Of a DNA stretch of 23,304 nt, positions 1 to 10,200 are shown piece by piece. The stretch is from a virus. The stretch lies in the IMG/VR virus record IMGVR_UViG_3300002161_000383, positions 478 to 23,781 of that record; one strand, written 5' to 3'. The position numbers and the translations under genes are program-made. Under the pieces are notes generated by a model. The model did not search any database, was not told the DNA's origin, and saw only the letters and a list, made by a program, of their open reading frames with translations. Numbering within the stretch: position 1 is the stretch's first letter; each line of letters opens with the position of its first letter.

Positions 1-264
1 CTTGCTCCCACACTTGCTCCCACACTTGCTCCCACACTTGCTCCCACGCTCGCCCCGACGCTCGCCCCCACGCTCGCCCCCACGCTCGCTCCGACCTTAG
101 CTCCCACACTTGCTCCGACGCTTGCTCCGACGCTTGCTCCGACGTTAGCTCCGACGTTAGCTCCGACGTTAGCTCCGACGCTTGCTCCGACGCTTGCTCC
201 GACGTTAGCTCCGACGTTAGCTCCGACGCTTGCTCCGACGCTTGCTCCGACGCTCGCCCCGACG
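1..264 (+). repeat. Tandem 12-bp coding repeat (22 x Leu-Ala-Pro-Thr)
   Basis: Twenty-two consecutive in-frame 12-base units each encode LAPT. Units differ only at synonymous positions (ctt/ctc/tta for Leu, gct/gcc for Ala, ccc/ccg for Pro, aca/acg/acc for Thr). The array may continue upstream of the window. It is tandem with no spacers, so it is not a CRISPR array. Confidence 0.95.
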
Positions 265-888
265 TTTACTCTTCCGCCAACTACGGTCCCACCAACAACT
301 GCGCCTCCTACGACGGTTCCGCCAACCACGGTCCCACCAACAACTGCGCCTCCTACGACGGTTCCGCCAACCACGGTTCCGCCAACCGTTCCACCGCCGA
401 CGTTTACTCTTCCGCCAACTACGGTCCCGCCAACTACGGTCCCGCCAACTACGGTCCCGCCAACTACGGTCCCGCCAACTACGGTCCCGCCAACTACGGT
501 CCCGCCAACAACTGCGCCACCGGTTACTACGGCTAAACCAACTTCCACGACCGGCACGACCGGTACAACCGGTACAACCGGCACAACCCCGTCAGGTTTA
601 GCCGCACTTCCGCAAGCTCGTGAGGCACAATACAAAGACCTACTTGCAAATGTGCCGGAACCCGATCTGGAAACTCCGTTCTATAAGGCGTGGAAACGGC
701 AGCAGGCGGAGAAGCAACGCGAATGGCAGCAGAGAAACCAAGGGGAGCAAGTTGAGCAACCTGCACCGCCCCCCGCCCCAGAACAACGGAATGTGCCTGG
801 ACCCCGTGCAGTGGCTGAAGCTCCCGCGTCACAAATAAGCCCTGCTGAACAAGCCCTCGCAGATCTGATGCGGCTCCTACGTAAGTAA
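1..888 (+). CDS. Repeat-rich putative virion protein, 5'-truncated by the window
   Basis: Frame 1 is open from the first base to the TAA at 886-888, giving 295 visible residues of a protein that begins upstream. Residues 1-88 are 22 perfect LAPT tetrapeptides. Residues 89 to about 173 are PPTTV and PPTTA units with two FTLPP breaks. Next comes a short collagen-like run of four Gly-Thr-Thr units (about 541-588). From about residue 198 the sequence is ordinary, charged and partly Pro/Gln-rich, ending in a predicted helix with MRLLRK. The repeats use varied synonymous codons, which argues that the peptide is what is selected. It lies 16 bases upstream of the next virion gene and probably shares its transcript. 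The function is not recognised; an extended, flexible virion component or linker is an inference. A GTG or ATG start inside the visible part is unlikely because the repeat frame runs off the edge. Confidence 0.8.
   Translation, partial: LAPTLAPTLAPTLAPTLAPTLAPTLAPTLAPTLAPTLAPTLAPTLAPTLAPTLAPTLAPTLAPTLAPTLAPTLAPTLAPTLAPTLAPTFTLPPTTVPPTTAPPTTVPPTTVPPTTAPPTTVPPTTVPPTVPPPTFTLPPTTVPPTTVPPTTVPPTTVPPTTVPPTTVPPTTAPPVTTAKPTSTTGTTGTTGTTGTTPSGLAALPQAREAQYKDLLANVPEPDLETPFYKAWKRQQAEKQREWQQRNQGEQVEQPAPPPAPEQRNVPGPRAVAEAPASQISPAEQALADLMRLLRK
265..519 (+). repeat. Tandem 15-bp coding repeat (PPTTV/PPTTA)
   Basis: In-frame units encode Pro-Pro-Thr-Thr-Val or -Ala. Higher-order copying is visible: a block containing acgtttactcttccgcc appears near 262 and again near 400, and the later part holds near-identical ccgccaactacggtc units. 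The near-identity of the 3' units suggests recent expansion, unlike the more diverged LAPT array. Confidence 0.9.
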
Positions 889-904
889 TTTTGAGGATTA
901 GAAA

Positions 905-2545
905 ATGGCAGAAGACGCAAGCGGAACCGTAGACTCTCCAATGTCAGATGCGGATTTCCAGGCTTACTTGGACTCCCTTCCCGCAATAGGGGGCATCAAC
1001 TGGAAAGATGTTGGGAGCGTCCTAAAAGGGGCAAAAGACGTATTTACCGGGGGTCAAGGTGCAGGTGCACAGATCGCGGCACTTGCGGGTCTTGGTGGAG
1101 CGCTTGGACTCTTTAAGAGCAGCAAGCCCCCCGGCTACCGTGGGGGTATCCCCTCACTGACCGCCACTCGGTCTCAGATTGCACAACCTGTACCCGCTGC
1201 GGGGGTAGCACCGCGTAGGCCGGGGAGCATGGGGCGTAGATATTTCACCGATGTAACCTATGCGCCGACTGTGGTTCCCACCTCAGGTGGTGGCGGTGGC
1301 GGTGGTGGCGGTGGTGGCGGTGGGGGCACTCTGACTGATACTGGCCTTGACCCAAACTCCCCCGGAGATACAGGCGGGCGCGCTGCAGGGGGCTTGCTAG
1401 CTCTTGCCCGAGGTGGCAGAGCGATGCCTCCGAGGTATCTGCGCGGTGAGACAGACGGTATGGCGGACAAGATCCCAAGCTCCATCGACGGCAAGCGTCC
1501 CGCCAAACTAAGTCATGGTGAGTTCGTCATCCCGGCTGATGTGGTCTCCCACCTTGGTAACGGTAATTCCGATGCAGGTGCCAAGATCCTCTACAAGATG
1601 ATGGACCGGGTGCGGCAGGCGCGTACGGGAACCAAGAAGCAAGGTAGGCAGATCAACCCGGCCAAGTTCACTCCTGGGGGTATTGCTGGATTTGCCGAGG
1701 GCGGTGCGGTTGCATTTGATGCAGGTGGATTGGCTGGGGACACCAGCACAGAATCGAATCTGTCTGCATATATCGGACCCTATGTAGCGGACTACATGGG
1801 GAAAGGGCAAGCACTTGCCGCTACACCGTATCAAGCCTACACCGGCCCTCTGACGGCAGGTCCCTCGGCACTGCAGAGCAAGGTTTTCACTGGGCTGGAA
1901 GGTTTGTCGTTCCCCGGGCAACTGGGGCAGACGTTCTCTTCTGCCGATGCTTACCAACTTCCTACGGCGGGAGGACCCGCTACGGGGCCCGGAGGTATTG
2001 CCTCGCAGTACATGAACCCATACCTGCAAGCGGTGCTGACTCCGCAGCTTGAGGAAATGCGCCGTCAAGGGGATATCTCTCGCACCAAGCTCGGCGCTAA
2101 GTTTGGTGGGGCTGGCGGTGCTGGAGCGTTCAGTGCTATGGGGGGTGGACGACAAGCAATTGAATCCTCCGAGCTTGAACGTAACCTCCTGCAAGAGCAG
2201 AACAAAGCAATCGGCACTGGGTATGCCAACGCCTACGACCGGGCGATGGGGCAGTTCAACACCGAGCAAGGCCAAGCCAAGACCCTTGCAGACATGATGT
2301 CTGGTATGGGTAGAACACAGCGCGACATTGAATCCGAAGGTATCGCTGCGGATCGGGCTCAGTTTGAGGAAGAACGTCTGTTCCCCTACAAGCAGTTGCA
2401 GTTCCAGCAAAGCCTCATCCAGGGCCTGCCCGTGAGCACGCAAACCACCTCTGAGGCTACGACGGGTCTGGGGCAACTATCTGGTACGTTGGGGGGTCTG
2501 ATGGGGTTGGCCGATCAGATCAAGAAGTTGTTCCCGAACGGTTGA
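905..2545 (+). CDS. Putative virion protein with poly-Gly run and GMADKIP motif
   Basis: 546 aa from ATG at 905, preceded by GAGG at a suitable distance. Residues 50-75 form a small Gly/Ala hydrophobic stretch, and a run of 14 glycines follows at residues 128-141. From about residue 180 come GMADKIP, IDGKRPAKLSHGEFVIPAD and then VSHLGNGN with a basic TGTKKQGR segment. This is a recurrent motif block in predicted structural proteins of uncultured aquatic tailed phages, and its biochemical role is unknown to me. The second half is Gly/Ala/Gln-rich and helical. It lies between the repeat protein and the 555-aa protein, and its TGA is close to the next start. A virion-associated role is inferred from motif and position; no enzyme motif is visible. 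Confidence 0.85.
   Translation: MAEDASGTVDSPMSDADFQAYLDSLPAIGGINWKDVGSVLKGAKDVFTGGQGAGAQIAALAGLGGALGLFKSSKPPGYRGGIPSLTATRSQIAQPVPAAGVAPRRPGSMGRRYFTDVTYAPTVVPTSGGGGGGGGGGGGGGTLTDTGLDPNSPGDTGGRAAGGLLALARGGRAMPPRYLRGETDGMADKIPSSIDGKRPAKLSHGEFVIPADVVSHLGNGNSDAGAKILYKMMDRVRQARTGTKKQGRQINPAKFTPGGIAGFAEGGAVAFDAGGLAGDTSTESNLSAYIGPYVADYMGKGQALAATPYQAYTGPLTAGPSALQSKVFTGLEGLSFPGQLGQTFSSADAYQLPTAGGPATGPGGIASQYMNPYLQAVLTPQLEEMRRQGDISRTKLGAKFGGAGGAGAFSAMGGGRQAIESSELERNLLQEQNKAIGTGYANAYDRAMGQFNTEQGQAKTLADMMSGMGRTQRDIESEGIAADRAQFEEERLFPYKQLQFQQSLIQGLPVSTQTTSEATTGLGQLSGTLGGLMGLADQIKKLFPNG
1286..1327 (+). repeat. Poly-glycine codon run (14 Gly)
   Basis: Fourteen consecutive GGN codons (mix of GGT, GGC and one GGG) inside the 546-aa virion protein. 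The mixed codons make simple replication slippage less likely than for a pure trinucleotide tract. It probably acts as a flexible hinge between the N-terminal domain and the GMADKIP block. Confidence 0.9.
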
Positions 2546-2548
2546 GGT
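2545..2548 (+). promoter_or_regulatory. Shine-Dalgarno GAGG deciding the start at 2554
   Basis: GAGG lies six bases before the ATG at 2554. A TTG at 2542 in the same frame would overlap the upstream stop and precede this site, so ATG 2554 is the better start. Confidence 0.6.
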
Positions 2549-2553
2549 CACAT

Positions 2554-4221
2554 ATGAACGGCATCGAATCTGTCATCCAAGCTGGTCAGCCTCCCCGGGC
2601 GGGTTCCGCCAATGTGCCGAAGCCCCTGCAAGACTTGATGGGGTTGGTCAATTACCTGATGTCCCAAAAGCAGGGGGGCGGTTCGCCAACGCCTTCTGTG
2701 GCCGAGGGGATAGCAGCGGCAGCGGCGCAGAACATGGCCCCTGATATGGGGGCAGCAGATGAAGGTATGTCGGAGCCTGATCTTCAGGATGTCCGTGACA
2801 CCGCCCTGCCCGCGATGCGGCAAGAGGAGATCATGGATCAGAACGCCATGCGGCAGGCGACAGAGCAGATCCAACAGCAAAACCGCCCTCAAGGTATCAC
2901 CAGCTTGGAGCCGGATATCGTCCCCCTGCGTGCTGGCGGGATTTTGGGTTACGACGATGACGAACTCGGGTTTGCTCCTGGCGGTCTGACGCCGGAGTTT
3001 GGTGGGTTTGATGTAGGTGCCAGTGAAGATACAGAACCCCGTGTTGAAGCATACGGCCCTGGGGGGAAGAAGGGCATGTTCACCGCTGCCGAGCTTCGGC
3101 AAATGGGTTATCCAGAGGAAGAGATTAAGAGGCGTTTTGCTTCTCAAGCTCCAGCAGCGCCTTCGGCACCTGCTGCGGCCCCGGCTCCGGCAGCGCCCAT
3201 GAAGATTACTCGGGTGCCCAACGCACCGGGTGCGGGAAAGCTCACCGCTCCCGCGATGCCCGCTGCTGAGCCGCCGGATGTAAACCCTTACGCAAAATAC
3301 GTTGATGAGGCGTTGAAGAGGCAGTTTGACCAACAGGCCCCCACGCAAACAGGGATCAACGCCGACATGGATGCGGCGCTCAGGGCTGCTGGTATTACCG
3401 GTCCCGCAGGGCAGAAGCTGGAGTCGGGTATCAAACAGCTTCAGGAGATGTACAACAAGCAGGCGATGACGCATGAGGAGGAGAAGAAGGGTCGTGCTAT
3501 GCGCGGGCTGCAGGAGTTCTTGCTTGCTGGTGCCCGTGGGGGTAAGGCTTGGCAGAACTTGGCAAACGCTGGGCGCGGTGGCCTCGCCTATGAAGATCGT
3601 ATGAAGGCCCAAGACGCGGCGTTCAACAAGCTGCGAAATGAACAGCAGGCGATCATCATCAAGATGGAGTCCACTGTAGAGGAAGCCCGCCGCGCCGAGG
3701 CTATGAACCGGTTCGACCTCTATCAGAAGAAGATGGACGAGTACCAGCGCCTGCGTAAAGCGTTCGACAACAACCAGATGCTGTTGGCAGGGCAAGCGTT
3801 CCAAGTTGCTGAACAAGCAGCTACGCGTCGGGAAGCTACCACTGCTCGGAGAGAAATCGCCAACCAGCAGGCTCAGATGCGTGCGGCCCTTGCGGCGAAC
3901 AAAGGTATCGGTGGGATCAAGCCTCCGTCGATGCGTGATGAGTTGGCCCTACGGCAGGATGTCAACTCCAAGTTCTTCACGGGGGCGGTCACCCCTGAGA
4001 TGCGTGCTTACTTGAACCGCAGTGAAGACGGCAAGCGCGTGCTGAACGATATTGCCAACGGGCGCATCAAGTACGATCCTAGAACTGGCTGGGGCGCAGC
4101 AGAATCGGCTATTAACCGCGCTGCAGAGATGTACAAGCGCGACATCCTTGGTTCCACTGGGCGTGATTCTGGGATAACCTCCGTAGAGCAGGCAATGCGT
4201 GAGCTTGGAGGAGCCCAGTGA
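2554..4221 (+). CDS. Putative internal virion protein, Ala/Pro-rich and helical
   Basis: 555 aa from ATG 2554. The N-terminal third is rich in Gln/Met/Ala and contains a GILGYDDDELGFAPGG block at about residues 128-144. An Ala-Pro linker follows at about 196-216. Residues about 289-451 are strongly helical and charged, with EEEKKGRAMRGLQEFLLAGA and many Arg/Gln/Glu residues, consistent with coiled coil. The C-terminal part carries RVLNDIANGRIKYDP. No signal peptide or catalytic motif is apparent. The TGA overlaps the GTG of the giant protein gene (GTGA), implying translational coupling. In phages of this layout such proteins sit just before very large ejection-type proteins, so an internal-core role is a reasonable inference but not shown here. 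Confidence 0.85.
   Translation: MNGIESVIQAGQPPRAGSANVPKPLQDLMGLVNYLMSQKQGGGSPTPSVAEGIAAAAAQNMAPDMGAADEGMSEPDLQDVRDTALPAMRQEEIMDQNAMRQATEQIQQQNRPQGITSLEPDIVPLRAGGILGYDDDELGFAPGGLTPEFGGFDVGASEDTEPRVEAYGPGGKKGMFTAAELRQMGYPEEEIKRRFASQAPAAPSAPAAAPAPAAPMKITRVPNAPGAGKLTAPAMPAAEPPDVNPYAKYVDEALKRQFDQQAPTQTGINADMDAALRAAGITGPAGQKLESGIKQLQEMYNKQAMTHEEEKKGRAMRGLQEFLLAGARGGKAWQNLANAGRGGLAYEDRMKAQDAAFNKLRNEQQAIIIKMESTVEEARRAEAMNRFDLYQKKMDEYQRLRKAFDNNQMLLAGQAFQVAEQAATRREATTARREIANQQAQMRAALAANKGIGGIKPPSMRDELALRQDVNSKFFTGAVTPEMRAYLNRSEDGKRVLNDIANGRIKYDPRTGWGAAESAINRAAEMYKRDILGSTGRDSGITSVEQAMRELGGAQ
4207..4213 (+). promoter_or_regulatory. Strong Shine-Dalgarno GGAGGAG for the GTG start at 4218
   Basis: GGAGGAG inside the last codons of the 555-aa gene, four bases before GTG 4218. 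It supports a GTG start that overlaps the upstream TGA. Confidence 0.7.
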
Positions 4222-7200
4222 AAGTAGTCCAGATACCCAACTATGGGCCTGTATCGTTTCCCGACTCCACACCGGATGACGTAGTTCAGGCTCAGGCACA
4301 GCGGCTTGCCGCTCTTGCAGAACAAAAGTATGGGTATCGTCCGGACTACCGGGAACTGGGACTGGGGCAGCTTATCAAGGGCGGCTTTGGCCGCGCTGTG
4401 TCTGGCCTGGGTAGTACCGTCACAGATCTGCTCCCCGCACTTGCCGGATCAATCGTAGGTAACGAAGCCTACGCCAGAGAACAGCTTGCGGAAGCTCAGG
4501 CCAAGCAACAAGAAGCCGAACTCAAGTACCCCACTGCGTTCAAGTCGTTTAGAGATATTCGCGGTGCGGGTGATCTGCCTGGGTACATAGCGGAGTCTCT
4601 TGGCGAACTGACTCCAGACATGCTCGCCATGCTTACAGGTGCAGGTGCATCTGGGGTGGTTGGTAAGCGTGTAGCGGTTGGTGGGTTAGAACGTCTTGCT
4701 GCGGAAAAAGCTGCACAGACCGCCGCCACACGCGGGATGTCTGAAGACGCGGCGAAGATCTACGCCGAGAGACTCGCGGCACGCGCTGCTGATCGTTATG
4801 GTGCAGAGGTTGCGGCTAGGGGGGCCTCACGCGGAACCAACATCGGTCTCGGCACCGCGTCGTTGGGGTTGAATGCCCCAAGCACATTTCAGGGCATCTT
4901 TGAGGAAACGGGTAACCTTGCTCCGGGTGTCGCAATTACTTTCGGTGCTGCGCAAGCTGCGTTGGATTCGCTCATCCCTGCGCGTTTGTTGGGGCAGTTC
5001 TCCCCTGCCGCCCGTGCCAAGGTCGCCAATGAACTCATTCAGCAGTCCACGATTGTTCCTCAGTCGTTGAAGGTAAACATCGCCAAGGAATTGGCGAAGA
5101 CTGGATTGGGCGAAGCCGCGACGGAAGGTGCGCAAGAACTTCTTGGTATCTTGGCCGAGCAGACTGCGGGTGCCACAGGAGAAGTATTCAGCCAGAAGAA
5201 CATCGACCGTATCCTCAACGCCAGCATCAAGGGGGCGATTGGTGGCACTGCGTTTGGCGCACCGGGTGCGGTTGCACAAGCTCAGCGGCAGAAGTCTGAG
5301 GCTCAGCGAATCTTGGACGAGCGGGCTGCGGCGGAACAACCCCCCACGCCTGAAACCCCCGTTGCTCCTCCGGCACCCCCTGCCATTGAGCCGCCCGTCA
5401 CTCCTGAAGTTCCGGTTACCCCTGAACCCCCCGCTAAACCCCCCGTTGCGCCACCTGTTGCGCCCGTTACCCCCGAAGCTGCGGTTACTCCTGAACCCCC
5501 TGCAACTGAAGCGCCACCCCCCGGTGCGCCTGAAATCCCCGCGCTCGACGCATGGCCTACCCGTCTGTTGGAGACCACACTCCAACACCAACAGGCGAAG
5601 CCTCCTGAGCAACAGAAGCAGGATCTGATTCAGGCGGTCCAAGCCGAGCTTGATAAACGATACGCAAAAGAATTCTCCGAGGCAGCGGTCGATGCTTTTG
5701 GCACACCAGAAGGACAACAAGATGCTGCTGGACAACCTACCCCTCCCGTTGTTGGAGAGGGCGTTTCAGTACCTGTGCAACCCGTTGGAGAAGCAACCCC
5801 CGCAGGAGTTGTCGCACCTGAACAACCTTCAGTGGTACGCCCTGCAGAACCTCCTCCAAGCCCTGCTATGGGAGAGGGAGTTGCACCCCCTGCAGTAGAA
5901 GCCGCCGCGCCGCCACCCCCTGTCACACCTCCTCCCCCACCGCCTGTTGCGCCCCCTGTTGCGCCGCCTGTCGCTCCCGCTGGCCCGGTAACCCAGGAAT
6001 CCCTCCTTGAGGACCTGCGTCGGATCAACACGCGCAAGGGTGAGTTGATGACCGCCGATGGGCGGGAACCGTTCCGGCCACGACAAGGTAAGGCACCTTC
6101 ACCTGCGCGTGCAGAGTACGAAACGATTGAAGCCGAGCTTGAACAGAAGCTCAAGCAGTGGAAAGAAACTACTGGGTACGACTTCGACCCCTCGCTGCTG
6201 ACTGCCCCTGCCCCTTCTGCGCCTAAATTTACACCCCAACAAATGTTGGAGCGTGCAGAGGAAGCACAGCGCAAGGCCGATGAAGCTGCTGCACCTCCTG
6301 CTGAACCCGCGCCGCCTATAGAAAAAGCCGCCCCACCTGCGGAAAGCGATAAAAAATCTGCGCCAGCTATAAAAAAACCCGCGCCGCAGACTGAAAAGAA
6401 GGAAGCCAAGCCTGCACCGGAAGACGCAGATCTGACGCCGGATGAGCGCAAGGCTCAGGAGAATGCACGCAAGACTTGGGCTGAACTGGACCGCAAGGGG
6501 TATCAACCTACCTCCGGAGAGAAGCTCCCGCCTCGGGATCGCAAAACCATCCTTGGTGTTGTAGCTACAACCCGTAAGCTCAACGAAGCTGCTTCTGCTG
6601 CCCGGGTATATTTCTCCAAGTCATCGAACCTGATCGATGTCCTGTACGACATCGCGTTCGATGTGGTGAACCCAACCTCAAAGTACCGGCGTGCTGAAGG
6701 TGAAGGTTCGGTTGAGAAGGCTCGGTTCCAAGGTACGGGCGGCAAGGTTGCACAGCAAGCGCAGAAGTGGGTGCAGGAGAAGCTGTCTCCAGACGCCAAG
6801 GCGCTGTACAACAAGTTTGTAGCGGAGCATCAGCGCTCCCTCAGAAATACCGAAGTTGGTATGGCTCGGCACGATGCCGAACAGGAACAAACCCGGGACT
6901 ACGCGGAAGCTGCGGCAAAAGACACCATCGAAGCAGCACGAGAGATCGCTGCGTATGCCAAACCCAAGAAAGTGGCCCCGCCTGAAGTCTGGAGAGATCT
7001 TGGCTGGACACCGAAGAGTCTGGAAGAAGCTGGGCAGTTTGCAGTACCCCTGCACCCTGTGGTGCGCCATGCGCTGTACAACGGAGACCTGAAGCAAGCC
7101 CTGCGTCTACTTGCCGCTGAATCTGAAGGCGTCAGCACGGACCTTGCCAAGCTGTATCTGAGCATCCCGATGAACACCACCGTGCAGGCGGTGGACAACT

Positions 7201-10200
7201 TGACCGATGCCACAGGTAAACGTGTAGCGGGGCTATACGACCCGCGCACAAACTCGATCTCGTTGGACTCCGTGTTCGGTATGAACAACCATGTGTTGTT
7301 CCATGAACTGGGGCATGCAATGACCTCACACGTCACTGCTAACCCAATGAACCCCTACACAAAACAACTTACCGTGTTGTTCAACGATGTGAAGGGTAGC
7401 CTCGACACCGCGTACGGCGCAACAAGCCTAGATGAATTTGTTGCGGAGACCTGGGCCAACGAAGAGTTCAAGGCGAAGCTGAACTCCATCAACCCCAAGG
7501 GTGCCTCAATCACGGCATGGGAGCGGTTCGTCAACATCATCCGTAACATGTTCCGCAGCTTCATGGGTAAGCCCTCGGTATCTATCGAGACTGCGTATGA
7601 CGTGGCCGACCGTGCGATCAAGTCGATCTTGTCTGCAGCCCCTGAGTACCGCGAAGCGGACTTGTTGTTTGCAGCGACGGTGAACCCGAAGTCGCCTATC
7701 GTCTCCCGGGCTATCGACTCGATGTTCGACTACACCGCGCAGGTTGCCGGTGAGGATGCAGCCAACGCCGCCAGTCGGTTCTTTGCTACCGCTGGGGACA
7801 CTGCTCGGCGGATTGGTTTCTCGGTGATGCCTCTTGAGGTGTTCGTAGACGTAGCCAAGAAGTACCTACCTCAAGCACCGCGCATCAATGAGTTGGTGCG
7901 TGAACGCGCCGGGGATGAGAACGCTCGGAACCAGAAGATTGAGGGTGTGGTTCGCAAGGCTGAAGAGTGGGCTCGTCGTTCGGGTCCAACCGCAACAGAA
8001 CGGTTTGATACCGTGGTCTACGACAGCACCACGCTCAAGATCGACCCCACTCGGCCCCGCAAGTTCTACGAAGACAAGTACGCACTTGCCTCGGCAGTGG
8101 ACATGCAGAACGCTCTCGATACTTGGGACCGTCTGAACAAGTTGCTGGACTCCACACCCGGGGCACGCAACCTGTACATCAACATGCGTGATGCTTACGC
8201 AGAGTTGTACAACGAACTCCTTGGTGCAATCGACTCTCGTGTGGATTCATCTATAGATGACCCCGCTGCCCGTGTACGGTTGAAGGATGAACTGCATGCC
8301 AAGCTAGCGTCCAAGGGGGAAATCGACCCGTACTTCCCACTGACCCGTAACGGTAACTATTGGCTGTCGTACAACGCGAAGGATGCCAAGGGGCAGACTG
8401 AGTTTTACGTGGAAGCGTTTGAATCGCCTCGGGAGCGCGACCGTGCTGTGGCTGCAGTGAAAGCAGCGGGTGCCATAGATGTGCAGAAGTTCTCCAATGT
8501 ACGAGAGCTTTCCTACAAGAACGCCCCACCTGCATCGTTTGTACGTGGGATTCTTGAGACGATGGAGAAGAGCCGCCCGAAGGGTTCGGTGGAACAGCAA
8601 CGCTTTGACGATGCTATGGAGTCCATCCTGCGGATGTACCTGACCACGCTGCCGGAAACCGCGATTGCTCAGTCATTCCAGCGTCGTAAGGAGACCGAAG
8701 GCTTCAAGAAAGACTCTATCCGTGCGCTGCGTGAGAAGACATTCTCGATGTCTCGGCAGTTGTCGAACATGAAGTACGCAGCCCGCATGTATGAAGTGCA
8801 GCAGGACATGCGTGAAGATGTCATCAAGATGGGTAAGGGCGGTGCGGAAGACAACCGCCTCGCCAAAGAATATCTCGATGAGATGGAGCGCCGGATCACG
8901 TTCGCCATCAGTCCCACGGTCAGTCAGACGGCACAACTCATCAACACGGTCGGCTTCAACTACTTGCTCGGCTTCAACGTCTCTTCGGCTTTGGTGAACC
9001 TGACGCAGGTTCCGCTCATTGTCATGCCGATGTTGGGTGGCAAGTACGGCTACGGAGATGCTGGTAAAGCAATCACCCGTGCGTACAAGACGTTCATGAG
9101 CAGTGGGTTCGGCAGAGAGGTAGAAATCCTTGGGGCTAAGGGCGAGAAAGACAACCGCCGCGCCATGCCTTCTTTGGACAACTACGACTTCAGCGACCCT
9201 AACCTACCCAAGGAAGTCAAGCGTTACGCTACCCTCGTCCGAGAAGCCGACAAGATGGGGCAGTTCAATCGCTCCATGATGTACGACACCCTAGAGGTTG
9301 ATGATCGTAAGAGTGCCCTGACTCGGGTAAACGCGGCCAGTGGGTTCGTCTTCCACCATGCCGAGCGCCTGAATCGGGAAGTCTCCATGATGGCTGCGTA
9401 TGACTTGGAGTTGCAGCGCCTCAACGGTAAAGATGCGACCGCAGAAGAGCGTGCGCTATCGGACGCGGACAAGGAAACACGTGCCGCCCATCAAGCGATC
9501 TACTTGGCAGAAATGACCAACGGCGGCTCCTCCGCAGCTACCGCACCGCCCATCGCGCAGAATGCCGTGGGTAAGGTCTTGTTCATGTTCAAGAAGTACG
9601 GCGTCTTGATGAACTACCTGTTGTTCAAGACTGCCAAGGAAGCCCTGCGGGGGGAGACTCCTGAAGTCCGTCGCGCTGCGTTCAAGCAACTCGCGGGCAT
9701 CATGGCTACGTCTGGGTTGTTTGCTGGTCTGCAGGGGATGCCGTTGTTCGGTGTGGTCGCCATGCTGTACAACATGTTCAAGGAAGATGATGACGAAGAC
9801 TTCGGCGCTGTGGTGCGTGGGTTCACGGGCGAGTCCATGTACAAAGGACTGGTAAACGAGGTAACTGGTCTCAGCATTGCCGAGCGGGTTGGCCTGAGCA
9901 ATCTGATCTTCCGCACCAGCCCGGTGTCGTCCGGCTCTGAAACGCTCGGTGAATGGGCTGCACAAACTTTCGGGGGTCCCGCCTACGGTATCGCTAGTCG
10001 CCTGCAACGTGGTTTACAGATGATCAACGACGGGGAGTACCAGCGCGGCATGGAGGCTATGGTGCCTGTGTTTGCGGCTAACCCCATGAAGGCGGTACGG
10101 TTTGCGACAGAAGGTGCGACCACCCTTCGCGGCGACCCCATCGTCGGAGACATTGGGCCTTGGAACGTGGCAGCGCAGATCTTTGGTTTTGCCCCTGCAG

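Noticed and set aside
1-264. CRISPR-like array
   Set aside because: The 12-base units are directly adjacent with no unique spacers and encode a regular LAPT peptide in an open frame.
230-601. Arg/Leu/Gln-rich plus-strand ORF in another frame
   Set aside because: It is a shifted reading of the Pro/Thr repeat protein; the low-complexity peptide is a by-product of the repeats.
1508-2476. 322-aa minus-strand ORF opposite the 546-aa virion gene
   Set aside because: Antisense shadow with no domain; the sense strand carries the GMADKIP block and proper spacing to neighbours.
2548-3816. 422-aa minus-strand ORF opposite the 555-aa virion gene
   Set aside because: Long antisense frame over a G+C-rich gene. 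It has no recognisable domain, and the plus-strand gene has good start signals and continuity with its neighbours.
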